Origin: Lachnospiraceae bacterium
Lineage (GTDB): Bacteria > Bacillota_A > Clostridia > Lachnospirales > Lachnospiraceae
DNA length: 11,360 nt
Direction of reading: 5' to 3'
NCBI GenBank assembly: GCA_017553965.1
Contig: JAFZJK010000146.1
Span: 1 to 11,360 of the forward strand
How positions within the stretch are numbered: the stretch's first letter is position 1; every line of letters starts with the position of its first letter. A program made the translations under genes and the position numbers. Under the pieces are notes generated by a model. It was given only the letters and a program-made list of their open reading frames with translations, did no database searches and was not told where the DNA came from. Shown piece by piece: positions 1 through 6,665 of this stretch.

Positions 1-618
1 GTATCACGTTTTTTGAGCAGACTTAAAAGCTTTAACGTGCCAGTTGTCTACACATTCGGCAATCACGAAGAAAAGATGGGTAAGTACCATCCGGAGTTAT
101 ACAAGAAGCTTAAAAGGATAGCAAGGCGAAAGAGCATAAGGCTTAATAATGCTGCTTACAGTCCCGAAGGTACTCCGGAGCTTTTATTCGTGGGGCTTAA
201 CCTGCCGCTTGAAATGTACCATGCTGAAGACGACGGGCTGATAGAAAAAAGGTCGAAAAGGATCATAAGGCGTTTCGATAAGCTTAATTACGGTGGAGCT
301 TACACAGGCGAAAGGTATAAGATACTTATTGCACATGACCCCGAGCATATCGATAGCTACACAGAGAGCGGCTATAATCTCTGTTTATCCGGACACCTGC
401 ATGGTGGTATCATAAGAGTACCGTTTTTGGGCGGTCTTGTAACACCTAGATTTAAGATATTCCACAAGCCTACAAAAGGCTGTTTAAAATACGGAAATAT
501 GACAATGGTTATATCCGGCGGAGTTGGCTGGCACGACATACCGTTCAGGCTTTTCAACCGTCCGGAGATACCTGTTATCGAGTTTAAAAAATGTGAAAGG
601 AAGTCATCCGACAGATGA
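1..618 (+). CDS. calcineurin-like metallophosphoesterase, C-terminal part (cut by left edge)
   Basis: The reading frame is open from the first base, so the gene begins outside the window. A TTG at 13 is an unlikely start: the metal-binding motif GNHE lies only about 16 residues after it, while this family carries its DxH and GD metal motifs well upstream of GNHE. Visible motifs are GNHE, then IAHDPE, then GHLHGG, which are the later metal-ligand motifs of the YaeI/YkuE-like branch of calcineurin phosphoesterases. Members hydrolyse phosphoesters with two metal ions; some act on lipid or lipid A-related substrates, but the substrate here cannot be inferred. The N-terminus, including any membrane anchor, is missing. 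The stop codon overlaps the scpA start (ATGA at 615-618), so the two genes are probably co-transcribed and translationally coupled. Confidence 0.88.
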   Translation, partial: VSRFLSRLKSFNVPVVYTFGNHEEKMGKYHPELYKKLKRIARRKSIRLNNAAYSPEGTPELLFVGLNLPLEMYHAEDDGLIEKRSKRIIRRFDKLNYGGAYTGERYKILIAHDPEHIDSYTESGYNLCLSGHLHGGIIRVPFLGGLVTPRFKIFHKPTKGCLKYGNMTMVISGGVGWHDIPFRLFNRPEIPVIEFKKCERKSSDR

Positions 619-1394
619 GCATTTCTGTAAAGCTTGATGCATTTGAAGGCCCGCTTGACCTACTTTTGCAGCTTATAGAAAAAAATAAAATAGACATCTA
701 CGATATCCCGATAGCACAGATCACCGACCAATACATGGAGGTCATCAACTCCATGTCAGAGGAAAAGCTTGATGAGATGAGTGAATTCCTTGTTATGGCG
801 GCATATCTATTGAAATTAAAGTCGGATATGCTGTTACCTCATGAGACTGTAAACGAAGAAGGCGACCCTGTGGATATAAGACAGGAGCTCGTGGAAAGAC
901 TCTTGGAATATAAGATGTACAAGTACGTGTCATATGAGCTGAAAGACAGGCAGTATGATGCAGAAAAGCTTATGTTTAAGGAAAGCACCATACCGCTCGA
1001 AGTACTCCAGTACAAGGAAGACGTCGACATACATGAAGTACTGGGCGATGTAACACTCGGTAAGCTCAACAGTATCTTTAAGGACTTGGTAAAGAAAAAG
1101 GACGACAGGATCGATCCCGTACGTAGCAAGTTCGGAAAGATAGAAAAGGAAGATACCAACATCTACGCCATCCTGGAGGATGTACAGATATACGGCCTGG
1201 CCAACAGGCATTTTTCATTCAGGCATTATCTGGACAGCCGTAAGACCAAGATGGAAGTTATCATCACATTCTTAGCCATCCTGGAACTGATCAAGATGGG
1301 CAGGGTGACCATCAGTCAGAAATCAACATTTGACGATATAATGATAGATTATCTGGCGGACGATATTGTAGAGCTTGATAATTTCGATATGTAA
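615..1394 (+). CDS. scpA: segregation and condensation protein A (SMC kleisin subunit)
   Basis: A cytoplasmic kleisin of 259 residues that bridges the SMC ATPase heads and binds ScpB; the complex compacts and segregates the chromosome. The N-terminal family signature is clear: FEGPLDLLLQLIEKNKIDIY at about residues 10-29, followed by the ITDQY helix that contacts the SMC neck. A variable acidic/basic middle follows, and a C-terminal winged helix begins near residue 215 (FLAILELIKMGRVTISQ). Length is normal for Firmicutes. The ATG overlaps the stop of the preceding phosphoesterase gene. A purine-rich AAAGGAAG stretch lies some 10-15 bases upstream, so initiation probably relies partly on coupling. 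scpB follows after 12 bases, the standard order. No promoter for this unit lies inside the window. Confidence 0.97.
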   Translation: MSISVKLDAFEGPLDLLLQLIEKNKIDIYDIPIAQITDQYMEVINSMSEEKLDEMSEFLVMAAYLLKLKSDMLLPHETVNEEGDPVDIRQELVERLLEYKMYKYVSYELKDRQYDAEKLMFKESTIPLEVLQYKEDVDIHEVLGDVTLGKLNSIFKDLVKKKDDRIDPVRSKFGKIEKEDTNIYAILEDVQIYGLANRHFSFRHYLDSRKTKMEVIITFLAILELIKMGRVTISQKSTFDDIMIDYLADDIVELDNFDM

Positions 1395-1406
1395 GAGGCA
1401 TAAAAA

Positions 1407-2006
1407 ATGGATATGAATGAAATAACCGGTCTTGACATTGAATTAAAGCTTCTGCTTGCAAAAGTGGAAGCCATACTTTTTACGATGGGTGAGGCCGTTG
1501 AAATAAGAAGAATAGCAGAAGCTGTAGGACATGATGAGGATACGGTCAGAAACTGTATAAGAGCTCTGTCAGACAGATATAAGGATGAAAGCTTCGGAGT
1601 ACAGATAATAGAGCTGGACGGATCATTCCAAATGTGTACAAAGCCTGAGATGTACGAATCAATCATAAAGCTCACCAACGTACCTAAAAAGCACATACTT
1701 ACCGACGTACTGCTTGAGACACTTTCTATAGTGGCTTATAAGCAGCCTATAACAAAAGCCGATATCGAGGCTATACGTGGCGTTAATTCAGAGCATTCGA
1801 TAAATAAGCTTTTGGAGTACGGACTTATAGAAGAAGTTGGCAGAAAGAATGCACCCGGACGCCCCTGCTTATTCGGTACATCCGAGGAGTTTTTAAGGCA
1901 TTTCGGTATCACTTCCATCGATGAACTGCCCGTTATCACACCTGAAAAGATGGCAGAGTTTAAGAGCGAAGCTGAGGATGAGATGCAGTTAAAGCTTGAT
2001 ATATAA
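1407..2006 (+). CDS. scpB: segregation and condensation protein B
   Basis: This 199-residue protein dimerises and binds the linker of ScpA within the SMC-ScpAB condensin. Two winged-helix domains are expected. The first covers roughly residues 12-95 (KVEAILFTMGEAVEIRRIAE). The second starts near residue 100 and holds the family block LLETLSIVAYKQPITKADIE, followed by GVNS at about 126-129 and the GRKNAPGRPCLFGTS wing at about 145-159. Start choice: AAGAGG at 1393-1398 lies 8 bases before the ATG at 1407; a second in-frame ATG at 1413 is less well spaced. The ribosome binding site overlaps the scpA stop, which suggests coupled translation. An intrinsic terminator follows 10 bases after the stop, so scpB is the last gene of its unit. 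Confidence 0.97.
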   Translation: MDMNEITGLDIELKLLLAKVEAILFTMGEAVEIRRIAEAVGHDEDTVRNCIRALSDRYKDESFGVQIIELDGSFQMCTKPEMYESIIKLTNVPKKHILTDVLLETLSIVAYKQPITKADIEAIRGVNSEHSINKLLEYGLIEEVGRKNAPGRPCLFGTSEEFLRHFGITSIDELPVITPEKMAEFKSEAEDEMQLKLDI

Positions 2007-2015
2007 TATGACGTG

Positions 2016-2049
2016 ATAACCCACCACCTATAGGCGTTGGGTTATTTTT
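2016..2049 (+). terminator. intrinsic terminator after scpB
   Basis: A perfect 8-bp inverted repeat, ATAACCCA (2016-2023) and TGGGTTAT (2038-2045), is closed by a 14-base loop and continues directly into a T run through 2049. It separates the scpAB unit from the rplU promoter. Confidence 0.85.
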
Positions 2050-2124
2050 CTGTAATGAGAAAATGCGGAGTAAATAGCTAGTTTCAAAAAATCGTAAAAA
2101 TATAAATAATTTTATAAAAAATTC

Positions 2125-2153
2125 TTGACAGTACTTGATATTTATGCTAATAT
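2125..2153 (+). promoter_or_regulatory. strong promoter of the rplU operon
   Basis: TTGACA at 2125-2130 and TAATAT at 2148-2153 are separated by exactly 17 bases, and a TG one base before the -10 box (2145-2146) makes it an extended -10. The stretch just upstream, about 2086-2124, is nearly pure A/T with A and T tracts, like an UP element. The predicted transcription start is near 2160, giving a leader of about 70 bases before rplU. This is the best match to the sigma-A consensus in the window, as expected for a ribosomal protein operon. Confidence 0.88.
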
Positions 2154-2160
2154 CACCTAG

Positions 2161-2220
2161 TGTGCCGCACAGCGAGGGTTAAGTGACGTATGTCCCCCAC
2201 AGCTGGCGAGATTTATAATA
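2161..2220 (+). promoter_or_regulatory. structured leader RNA upstream of rplU (candidate L21 leader)
   Basis: A GC-richer island between the AT-rich promoter and the ribosome binding site folds into nested short helices: GCC 2164-2166 with GGC 2205-2207, AGC 2171-2173 with GCT 2202-2204, GGG 2176-2178 with CCC 2195-2197, and GAC 2185-2187 with GTC 2192-2194 around a GTAT loop. Firmicutes are known to carry a conserved L21 leader RNA in front of rplU-prp-rpmA, thought to mediate autogenous control by the ribosomal protein. Position, size and compact fold agree with it. I matched this from memory of the family's location and size, not by a covariance search. The ribosome binding site GGAGG (2221-2225) lies just outside the fold. 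Confidence 0.6.
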
Positions 2221-2233
2221 GGAGGATTCACTA

Positions 2234-2542
2234 ATGTACGCTATTATTGCAACAGGCGGAAAGCAGTACAAGGTAGCTGAAGGCGATGTTATCAAGGTTG
2301 AGAAGCTTGGTAAGGCTGAAGGCGAGACAGTAGATTTTGACCAGGTACTTGCAGTAAACAACGGTTCAATGATCATCGGCAATCCTACCGTTAGCGGAGC
2401 TAAGGTTTCTGCTACTGTAGTTGAGGAAGGCAAGAACAGAAAAGTAGTTGTTTACAGATACAAGAGAAAGAGCGGCTATCATAAGAAGAACGGCCACAGA
2501 CAGCTCTACACTAAAGTTAAGATTGACAAGATCAATGCTTAA
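2234..2542 (+). CDS. rplU: 50S ribosomal protein L21
   Basis: A 102-residue ribosomal protein that binds 23S rRNA in the large subunit. It begins with the family signature [14 protein letters not shown] and has the basic loop [14 protein letters not shown] at about residues 77-90, followed by the C-terminal strand with TKVKI. Length is the usual bacterial value. GGAGG at 2221-2225 stands 8 bases before the ATG. It is the first gene after the strong promoter and leader RNA, and heads the conserved order rplU-prp-rpmA. Confidence 0.98.
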   Translation: MYAIIATGGKQYKVAEGDVIKVEKLGKAEGETVDFDQVLAVNNGSMIIGNPTVSGAKVSATVVEEGKNRKVVVYRYKRKSGYHKKNGHRQLYTKVKIDKINA

Positions 2543-2558
2543 TCGAATCCCGGAATAG

Positions 2559-2879
2559 ATGATCAGAGTATCCTTTTTAAAAAACGAAGAGAATATTTTA
2601 GACGGTTTTGAGTTAAAAGGCCATGCAGGGTTTGCTGAGTCAGGTAATGATATTATCTGTGCAGCTGTATCCGCGTTGGTATTTAATACGATCAATTCCG
2701 TAGAACAGTTTACTTCATCGGATTTTGTTATAGAACAGGACGAGAAAAAGGGACACATTTATTTCAGATTAAAAGAAAAGCCCGACCATGATACACAGCT
2801 GTTACTTAGCAGTTTGATGCTTGGTTTGGACGAGATTCAGAAAACATACGGAAAAAAGTACATCAGAATAGAAAAATAG
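2559..2879 (+). CDS. prp: ribosomal-processing cysteine protease Prp
   Basis: A 106-residue protease that removes the N-terminal extension of ribosomal protein L27, a step needed for a working 50S subunit in Firmicutes. The active-site stretch reads GHAGFAESGNDIICAAVS. His22, Asp31 and Cys34 fall at exactly the positions known for the Staphylococcus aureus enzyme. The C-terminal half (LLLSSLMLGLDEIQKTY) matches the family's dimer-forming helix. It sits between rplU and its substrate gene rpmA. The ribosome binding site is weak (CGGAA a few bases before the ATG, 16 bases after the rplU stop), which would keep protease levels below those of L21 and L27. The stop codon overlaps the strong GGAGG of rpmA. 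Older annotations call it YsxB. Confidence 0.95.
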   Translation: MIRVSFLKNEENILDGFELKGHAGFAESGNDIICAAVSALVFNTINSVEQFTSSDFVIEQDEKKGHIYFRLKEKPDHDTQLLLSSLMLGLDEIQKTYGKKYIRIEK

Positions 2880-2891
2880 GAGGTGTAGGAC

Positions 2892-3176
2892 ATGTTAAAG
2901 ATGAACCTTCAGTTCTTCGCTCATAAAAAGGGTGTTGGTTCTACCAAGAACGGTAGAGATTCCGAGTCTAAGAGATTAGGAGCAAAGCGTGCTGACGGAC
3001 AGTTCGTAAAGGCCGGTAATATCCTTTACAAGCAGCGCGGAACAAAAATTCATCCCGGTGTTAATGTTGGACGTGGCGGTGACGATACATTATTCGCACT
3101 TGTTGACGGAACATTAAGATTTGAGAGAAAGGGCAGGGATAAGAAGCAGGCTAGCGTTTATCCCGTAGCTGAGTAA
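2892..3176 (+). CDS. rpmA: 50S ribosomal protein L27, precursor with Prp cleavage site
   Basis: A 94-residue precursor. The N-terminus [14 protein letters not shown] carries the Firmicute pre-sequence: Prp cuts after the FF pair, between Phe9 and Ala10, to leave a mature protein of 85 residues beginning AHKKG. The mature N-terminus reaches the peptidyl-transferase centre, so removal of the extension matters. The body shows the family block [20 protein letters not shown], then [23 protein letters not shown] at 2879-2883, overlapping the prp stop, lies 8 bases before the ATG and is strong, in contrast to the weak site of prp. A terminator follows 12 bases after the stop. Confidence 0.98.
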   Translation: MLKMNLQFFAHKKGVGSTKNGRDSESKRLGAKRADGQFVKAGNILYKQRGTKIHPGVNVGRGGDDTLFALVDGTLRFERKGRDKKQASVYPVAE

Positions 3177-3188
3177 TTTGTTTTTCAT

Positions 3189-3219
3189 GGGCTGTCGCAT
3201 ATGCGACGGCCCTTTTTTT
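3189..3219 (+). terminator. intrinsic terminator between rpmA and obg
   Basis: GGGCTGTCGC (3189-3198) pairs with GCGACGGCCC (3203-3212) with a single T-G wobble around an ATAT loop, and is followed by seven T residues (3213-3219). This is a textbook intrinsic terminator. Because no convincing promoter is visible before obg, it probably acts as a partial terminator that lowers expression of obg and downstream genes relative to L21 and L27. Confidence 0.92.
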
Positions 3220-3230
3220 GAAGTTATTGA

Positions 3231-3260
3231 GAGTCTGCCTTCCCTTAAAGGGGAAGCCTT
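3231..3260. repeat. decayed palindromic repeat, copy A
   Basis: The segment contains CCTTCCCTTAAAGGGGAAG (3238-3256), an imperfect palindrome with TTCCC (3240-3244) facing GGGAA (3251-3255). A related copy lies at 10456-10497 (CCTTCCTCTCATGGGGAAGG). Short CTTCCCC/GGGGAAG palindromes of this type are scattered between genes in many Clostridia genomes. Here it sits between the rpmA terminator and the obg ribosome binding site. Confidence 0.6.
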
Positions 3261-3282
3261 TGTATAAAAGGAGTGATGCTAT

Positions 3283-4572
3283 ATGTTTGCTGATACAGCT
3301 AAAATCTACATTAGATCAGGAAAAGGCGGAGACGGACATGTCAGCTTCAGACGTGAGAAGTTCGTACCGGACGGCGGTCCGGACGGCGGAGACGGCGGAA
3401 GAGGTGGAGATGTCGTATTTGTCGTGGATAAAGGACTGAATACTTTAAATGAGTTCCGTTACATCCACAAGTTCTGTGCACAGAACGGTGAGGACGGAAA
3501 GAATAAAAGATGTTCCGGACAAAACGGCTCAGACCTTATAATAAAAGTACCTGAGGGTACAGTGCTCCGTGAAGAAGAATCAGGCAAAGTAGTAGCCGAT
3601 ATGTCACACGGAAATGATAGACAGGTAATACTTACCGGCGGCCGCGGCGGAAAAGGCAACATGCATTATGCTACATCCACCATGCAGGCTCCCAAGTATG
3701 CACAGCCCGGTCAGGCAGCAAAAGAGCTTAACCTTATTTTAGAGCTTAAGTGTATAGCTGACGTAGGTCTGGTAGGTTTCCCGAATGTCGGAAAATCCAC
3801 TTTCCTTTCAAGAGTAACCAATGCCAAACCCAAGATCGCAGACTATCATTTTACAACACTTAATCCCAACCTTGGTGTAGTTGATCTTGAAGGCGGAAAA
3901 GGCTTCATTATAGCCGATATACCCGGACTTATTGAGGGTGCTGCTGAGGGTGTGGGCTTAGGACATCAGTTCTTAAAGCATATTGAGAGAACCAAGGTTA
4001 TCATCCATATCGTAGATGCCGCTTCCGTAGAGGGCAGAGATGCAGTGGATGACATCAATAAGATCAACTTAGAGCTTGAAAAGTATAATCCCGAGCTTCT
4101 TAAAAAGCCCCAGATCATAGCTGCAAATAAGATGGATGTCTTATACGGCGAGGAAAAGGACGAAGCAGTTAAGAAGCTTACAGATGCATTCAGTGATCAG
4201 GGTATAAAGGTTATGCCGATATCCGCAGTATCAGGCGAAGGTGTAAAAGAGCTCCTTTACGAAGTATACGATCTTTTGCAGAAAGAAGGCAAGGATCCGA
4301 TAGTATACGAGCCCGACTTTATTTACGAAGAAAAGATTGACAAAAATCTTCCTTTCACTGTATCATATGATGAGGAAGAAAAGGTATATCTGGTTGAAGG
4401 ACCCCGTATCGAAAGAATGCTCGGTTATACCAATCTTGATTCAGAAAAAGGCTTTACTTTCTTCCAGAATTTCTTAAAAGACAACGGAATATTGGAAGAA
4501 CTTGAGAAACTTGGTATAAAGGACGGAGATACCGTAAGACTGTACGGTTGGGATTTCGACTATTACAAATAA
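3283..4572 (+). CDS. obg: GTPase Obg (50S assembly / stress GTPase)
   Basis: A 429-residue cytoplasmic GTPase that joins late 50S assembly and links growth to GTP and ppGpp levels. Three domains are visible. The glycine-rich Obg fold covers residues 1 to about 158 (GGDGHVSFRREKFVPDGGPD, GGRGGKGN). The G domain has G1 GFPNVGKS at 165-172, the TT of switch I in HFTTLNPNLG, G3 DIPG at 212-215, G4 NKMD at 282-285 and G5 SAVSG at 314-318. The C-terminal OCT domain covers about 345-429 and ends LYGWDFDYYK. All nucleotide-binding motifs are intact. AAAGGAG at 3267-3273 lies 9 bases before the ATG. The gene follows a terminator and a repeat, and I see no clear promoter of its own, so transcription by read-through from the rplU promoter is likely. 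Confidence 0.98.
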   Translation: MFADTAKIYIRSGKGGDGHVSFRREKFVPDGGPDGGDGGRGGDVVFVVDKGLNTLNEFRYIHKFCAQNGEDGKNKRCSGQNGSDLIIKVPEGTVLREEESGKVVADMSHGNDRQVILTGGRGGKGNMHYATSTMQAPKYAQPGQAAKELNLILELKCIADVGLVGFPNVGKSTFLSRVTNAKPKIADYHFTTLNPNLGVVDLEGGKGFIIADIPGLIEGAAEGVGLGHQFLKHIERTKVIIHIVDAASVEGRDAVDDINKINLELEKYNPELLKKPQIIAANKMDVLYGEEKDEAVKKLTDAFSDQGIKVMPISAVSGEGVKELLYEVYDLLQKEGKDPIVYEPDFIYEEKIDKNLPFTVSYDEEEKVYLVEGPRIERMLGYTNLDSEKGFTFFQNFLKDNGILEELEKLGIKDGDTVRLYGWDFDYYK

Positions 4573-4580
4573 GAAACTTG

Positions 4581-4633
4581 CGTCTTAAAGTCTAATATGG
4601 ATTAAAAAATATTAGATATGACGTGGTTTTAAG
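4581..4633 (+). promoter_or_regulatory. inverted repeat in the obg-yhbY gap that can pair with the yhbY ribosome binding site
   Basis: TCTAATAT (4591-4598) and ATATTAGA (4609-4616) form a perfect 8-bp stem. Two flanking pairings are possible: CGTC (4581-4584) with GACG (4620-4623), or CTTAAA (4584-4589) with TTTAAG (4628-4633). The second would cover the first bases of AAGGAG (4631-4636), the yhbY ribosome binding site. There is no T run directly after the stem, so it does not look like a terminator. Translational control is an inference. Confidence 0.4.
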
Positions 4634-4642
4634 GAGATACAG

Positions 4643-4930
4643 ATGACTACAAAACAAAGGGCATTTCTTAAGGGACTTGCCATGAATATCGATCCTATCT
4701 ACCAGATAGGAAAAGCAAGCATCACACCTGAGTTTACAGAAGGTATTATCGAGGCACTTGAAGCCAGGGAGCTGATAAAGATCTCGGTGCTTAAAAACTG
4801 TGCCGACGACCCTAAGGAGCTCGCAGCGTTACTTTCCGAAAGAACAGGTTCGGAAGTGATACAGGTAATAGGAAAAAAGATAGTTTTATATAAAAGATCA
4901 AAGAAAAATCCTAAGATCGAATTAAAATGA
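4643..4930 (+). CDS. yhbY: CRM-domain RNA-binding protein YhbY (50S assembly factor)
   Basis: This 95-residue protein is a single CRS1-YhbY (CRM) domain, an RNA-binding fold like IF3-C that associates with pre-50S particles. It starts MTTKQRAFLKGLA, has the loop YQIGKASIT at about residues 20-28 where the family usually shows GKxG, and then the helix ITPEFTEGIIEALEARELIK followed by ISVLKN. The last strand is VIGKKIVLYKRS. The loop reads GKAS rather than the commoner GKGG/GKNG, a mild variation. AAGGAG (4631-4636) lies 6 bases before the ATG. It lies between obg and nadD, as in many Firmicutes. Confidence 0.94.
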   Translation: MTTKQRAFLKGLAMNIDPIYQIGKASITPEFTEGIIEALEARELIKISVLKNCADDPKELAALLSERTGSEVIQVIGKKIVLYKRSKKNPKIELK

Positions 4931-4987
4931 TCCTGATCCGGGAAAGAAATCGTATATCTTTATTAAACGTTAAGTGAGGTATATGCC

Positions 4988-6238
4988 ATGGAAAAAATCG
5001 GAATAATGGGCGGTACTTTTAATCCTATACATTTATCACATATCATGATAGCCGGAAGAGCCTTGGAACACTTAGGTCTTGACAAAGTATTATTTATGCC
5101 TTCAAGACTTCCTGCACATAAGGACAACGATGAGCTGGTATCCGAGACCGACCGCAACAACATGATAAAGGAAGCTATAAAAGGTTATCCGAAGTTTGAG
5201 TTTTCCGATTTTGAGATGCACAGAGACGGCTACACATATACAGCCGATACTTTGGAGCATTTAACTCATGAAAACCCGGATGTAAGGTATTATTTCATAC
5301 TGGGCGGAGATTCGTTAGCTACCTTTGAAAAGTGGCACAGACCCGAATCCATACTTGAAAGATGCGCTCTTGTATGTGCACCGAGAATATGCGACGCGGT
5401 AGGACTTACCGGACATTATGATGAGGCTACCAAGATAGCTGCAGGACTTGTAGAAAAGTTCACCAGGAAAAGAGAGGACGGCTCCTTATTTATACCGGAG
5501 ATACATTTCTTACCCGCATCGGTAGTTGATATATCGTCATCACTTATCAGAAATCACGTGAAATGCGGCTTATCCATAACAGGTATGGTACACCTTAAGG
5601 TAGAGGAATACATCAGGGAAAACGGACTGTATACCGATGCATTCTTTGAGAGCGTAAAAGAAGAGCTGCAGAAAATACTCACACCCAAACGTTATAAGCA
5701 TGTGCTCAATGTGGCTGAGCTTGCATTTAAGATGGCTCTGTGCTTTGGCATAGATCCGTTAAAGGCATATAAGGCAGGACTGCTGCATGACTGCGCAAAG
5801 GGCTTCAGCGATGAGGAGATCATAGCTGAGGCAAAGAAATACGGCATTGAGCCTGATGCTGTGGAGCTTAAGACACCCTCGAACCTGCTTCATTCAAAGG
5901 TTGGTTCTTTTATAGCTGCAGAAAAATACGATGTGGATGACAAGGAAGTGCTGGACGCCATATATTATCACACAACCGGCAGACCCGGCATGACAAAGCT
6001 GGAGCAGATAATATACGTAGCAGACGCCATAGAGCCCGGCAGGACCATTGCATTTAACCCGTCGCTTGATATACTTAGGTCGGAAGCATCATATGATCTT
6101 GATATGGTGTGCTACAGGCTGCTTAACAACATAGTACCGTATCTGCTGGAAAAGTGTGGCGATAGTCTGTGCACGACGACAGTGGATACTTATGAATATT
6201 ATAAAAAACTGATAGAGAGTAGAAAAAATAATATATGA
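4988..6238 (+). CDS. nadD: fused nicotinate-nucleotide adenylyltransferase (NadD) and YqeK HD-domain Ap4A hydrolase
   Basis: A single 416-residue frame joins two enzymes that are usually separate adjacent genes. Residues 1 to about 212 are NadD, which transfers AMP from ATP to nicotinate mononucleotide in NAD synthesis. The nucleotidyltransferase motif GGTFNPIHLSH has His15 and His18, and the second signature ISSSLIR is at 182-188. Residues from about 220 are YqeK, an HD-domain phosphohydrolase family shown to hydrolyse diadenosine tetraphosphate symmetrically. Its metal ligands are all present: His238, His267-Asp268 in LLHDCAK, His302, His328 and Asp346 (VADAIEPGR). GTGAGG at 4974-4979 lies 8 bases before the ATG. 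There is no stop or obvious internal ribosome binding site between the halves. The stop overlaps the rsfS start. The joining of an NAD-making and an Ap4A-destroying enzyme may be structural or regulatory; no coupling is known to me. Confidence 0.95.
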   Translation: MEKIGIMGGTFNPIHLSHIMIAGRALEHLGLDKVLFMPSRLPAHKDNDELVSETDRNNMIKEAIKGYPKFEFSDFEMHRDGYTYTADTLEHLTHENPDVRYYFILGGDSLATFEKWHRPESILERCALVCAPRICDAVGLTGHYDEATKIAAGLVEKFTRKREDGSLFIPEIHFLPASVVDISSSLIRNHVKCGLSITGMVHLKVEEYIRENGLYTDAFFESVKEELQKILTPKRYKHVLNVAELAFKMALCFGIDPLKAYKAGLLHDCAKGFSDEEIIAEAKKYGIEPDAVELKTPSNLLHSKVGSFIAAEKYDVDDKEVLDAIYYHTTGRPGMTKLEQIIYVADAIEPGRTIAFNPSLDILRSEASYDLDMVCYRLLNNIVPYLLEKCGDSLCTTTVDTYEYYKKLIESRKNNI

Positions 6239-6579
6239 AAGATATTGAGAAAATAGTAAAACTGGCAAGGAACGCCATGGAAGATAAGAAAGCAATAGAT
6301 GTTAAAGTGATCTATATCGGTGAGATATCCGTTATGGCGGATTACTTTATCATCTGCTCAGCCAGCTCAAGCGCCCAGATGGAGGCGATAGTTGACAATG
6401 TAGGCGAAGAACTTGCCAAGGAAAAAGTATATTGTAAAAAGACCGAAGGCAACCGTAACAGCGGCTGGATACTTATGGATTACGGCGATATAGTAGTTCA
6501 TGTATTCATGCGTGAAGACAGAGATTTCTATAACTTAGAGAGAATCTGGAGAGACGGAAAGATTATCACAGAAGATTAA
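6235..6579 (+). CDS. rsfS: ribosomal silencing factor RsfS
   Basis: A 114-residue protein of the RsfS/Iojap family that binds L14 on the 50S subunit and blocks joining with 30S when nutrients are short. Family blocks are DYFIICSASSSAQ at 36-48 and WILMDYGDIVVHVF at 78-91, followed by RDFYNLERIW. Length is typical. The ATG overlaps the stop of the nadD-yqeK gene (ATGA at 6235-6238), and only a weak, distant purine run (GAGAG) precedes it, so it is probably translated by coupling to the upstream gene. It is the last gene of the unit; a strong hairpin terminator begins 5 bases after the stop. Confidence 0.96.
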   Translation: MKDIEKIVKLARNAMEDKKAIDVKVIYIGEISVMADYFIICSASSSAQMEAIVDNVGEELAKEKVYCKKTEGNRNSGWILMDYGDIVVHVFMREDRDFYNLERIWRDGKIITED

Positions 6580-6583
6580 AAAC

Positions 6584-6618
6584 GAGCCCGGGTCATAATG
6601 ATCCGGGCTCATTCTTTT
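6584..6618. terminator. bidirectional terminator between convergent rsfS and lexA
   Basis: GAGCCCGGGTCA (6584-6595) and TGATCCGGGCTC (6599-6610) form a 12-bp stem with one wobble pair around a TAA loop. On the plus strand it is followed by ATTCTTTT. On the minus strand the opposite side gives GTTTTT after the stem. The hairpin can therefore end transcripts from both rsfS and lexA. Confidence 0.88.
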
Positions 6619-6665
6619 GGATAGATATTTATTTGATGTGCCAAAGAAATTAATCTGTTAACACA

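Noticed and set aside
13..618. A complete phosphoesterase gene starting at TTG 13
   Set aside because: The frame is open to base 1 and the GNHE motif would sit at residue 16, too close to the N-terminus for this family. The gene is cut by the window edge.
839..1162. Minus-strand serine-rich open frame inside scpA, and similar minus-strand frames inside scpB, rplU/prp, obg, nadD and the recombinase gene
   Set aside because: They have no family signatures, lie opposite strongly conserved genes, and have the odd composition of antisense shadows.
4578..4606. Promoter before yhbY starting with TTGCGT
   Set aside because: At 17 bases downstream the sequence is ATTAAA, a poor -10 box, and the region is better explained as a hairpin within an operon.
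6612..6649. Inverted pair TCTTTTGG and CCAAAGAA downstream of the rsfS/lexA terminator
   Set aside because: The arms are imperfect with a long AT-rich loop, and the strong GC-rich hairpin beside them already explains termination.
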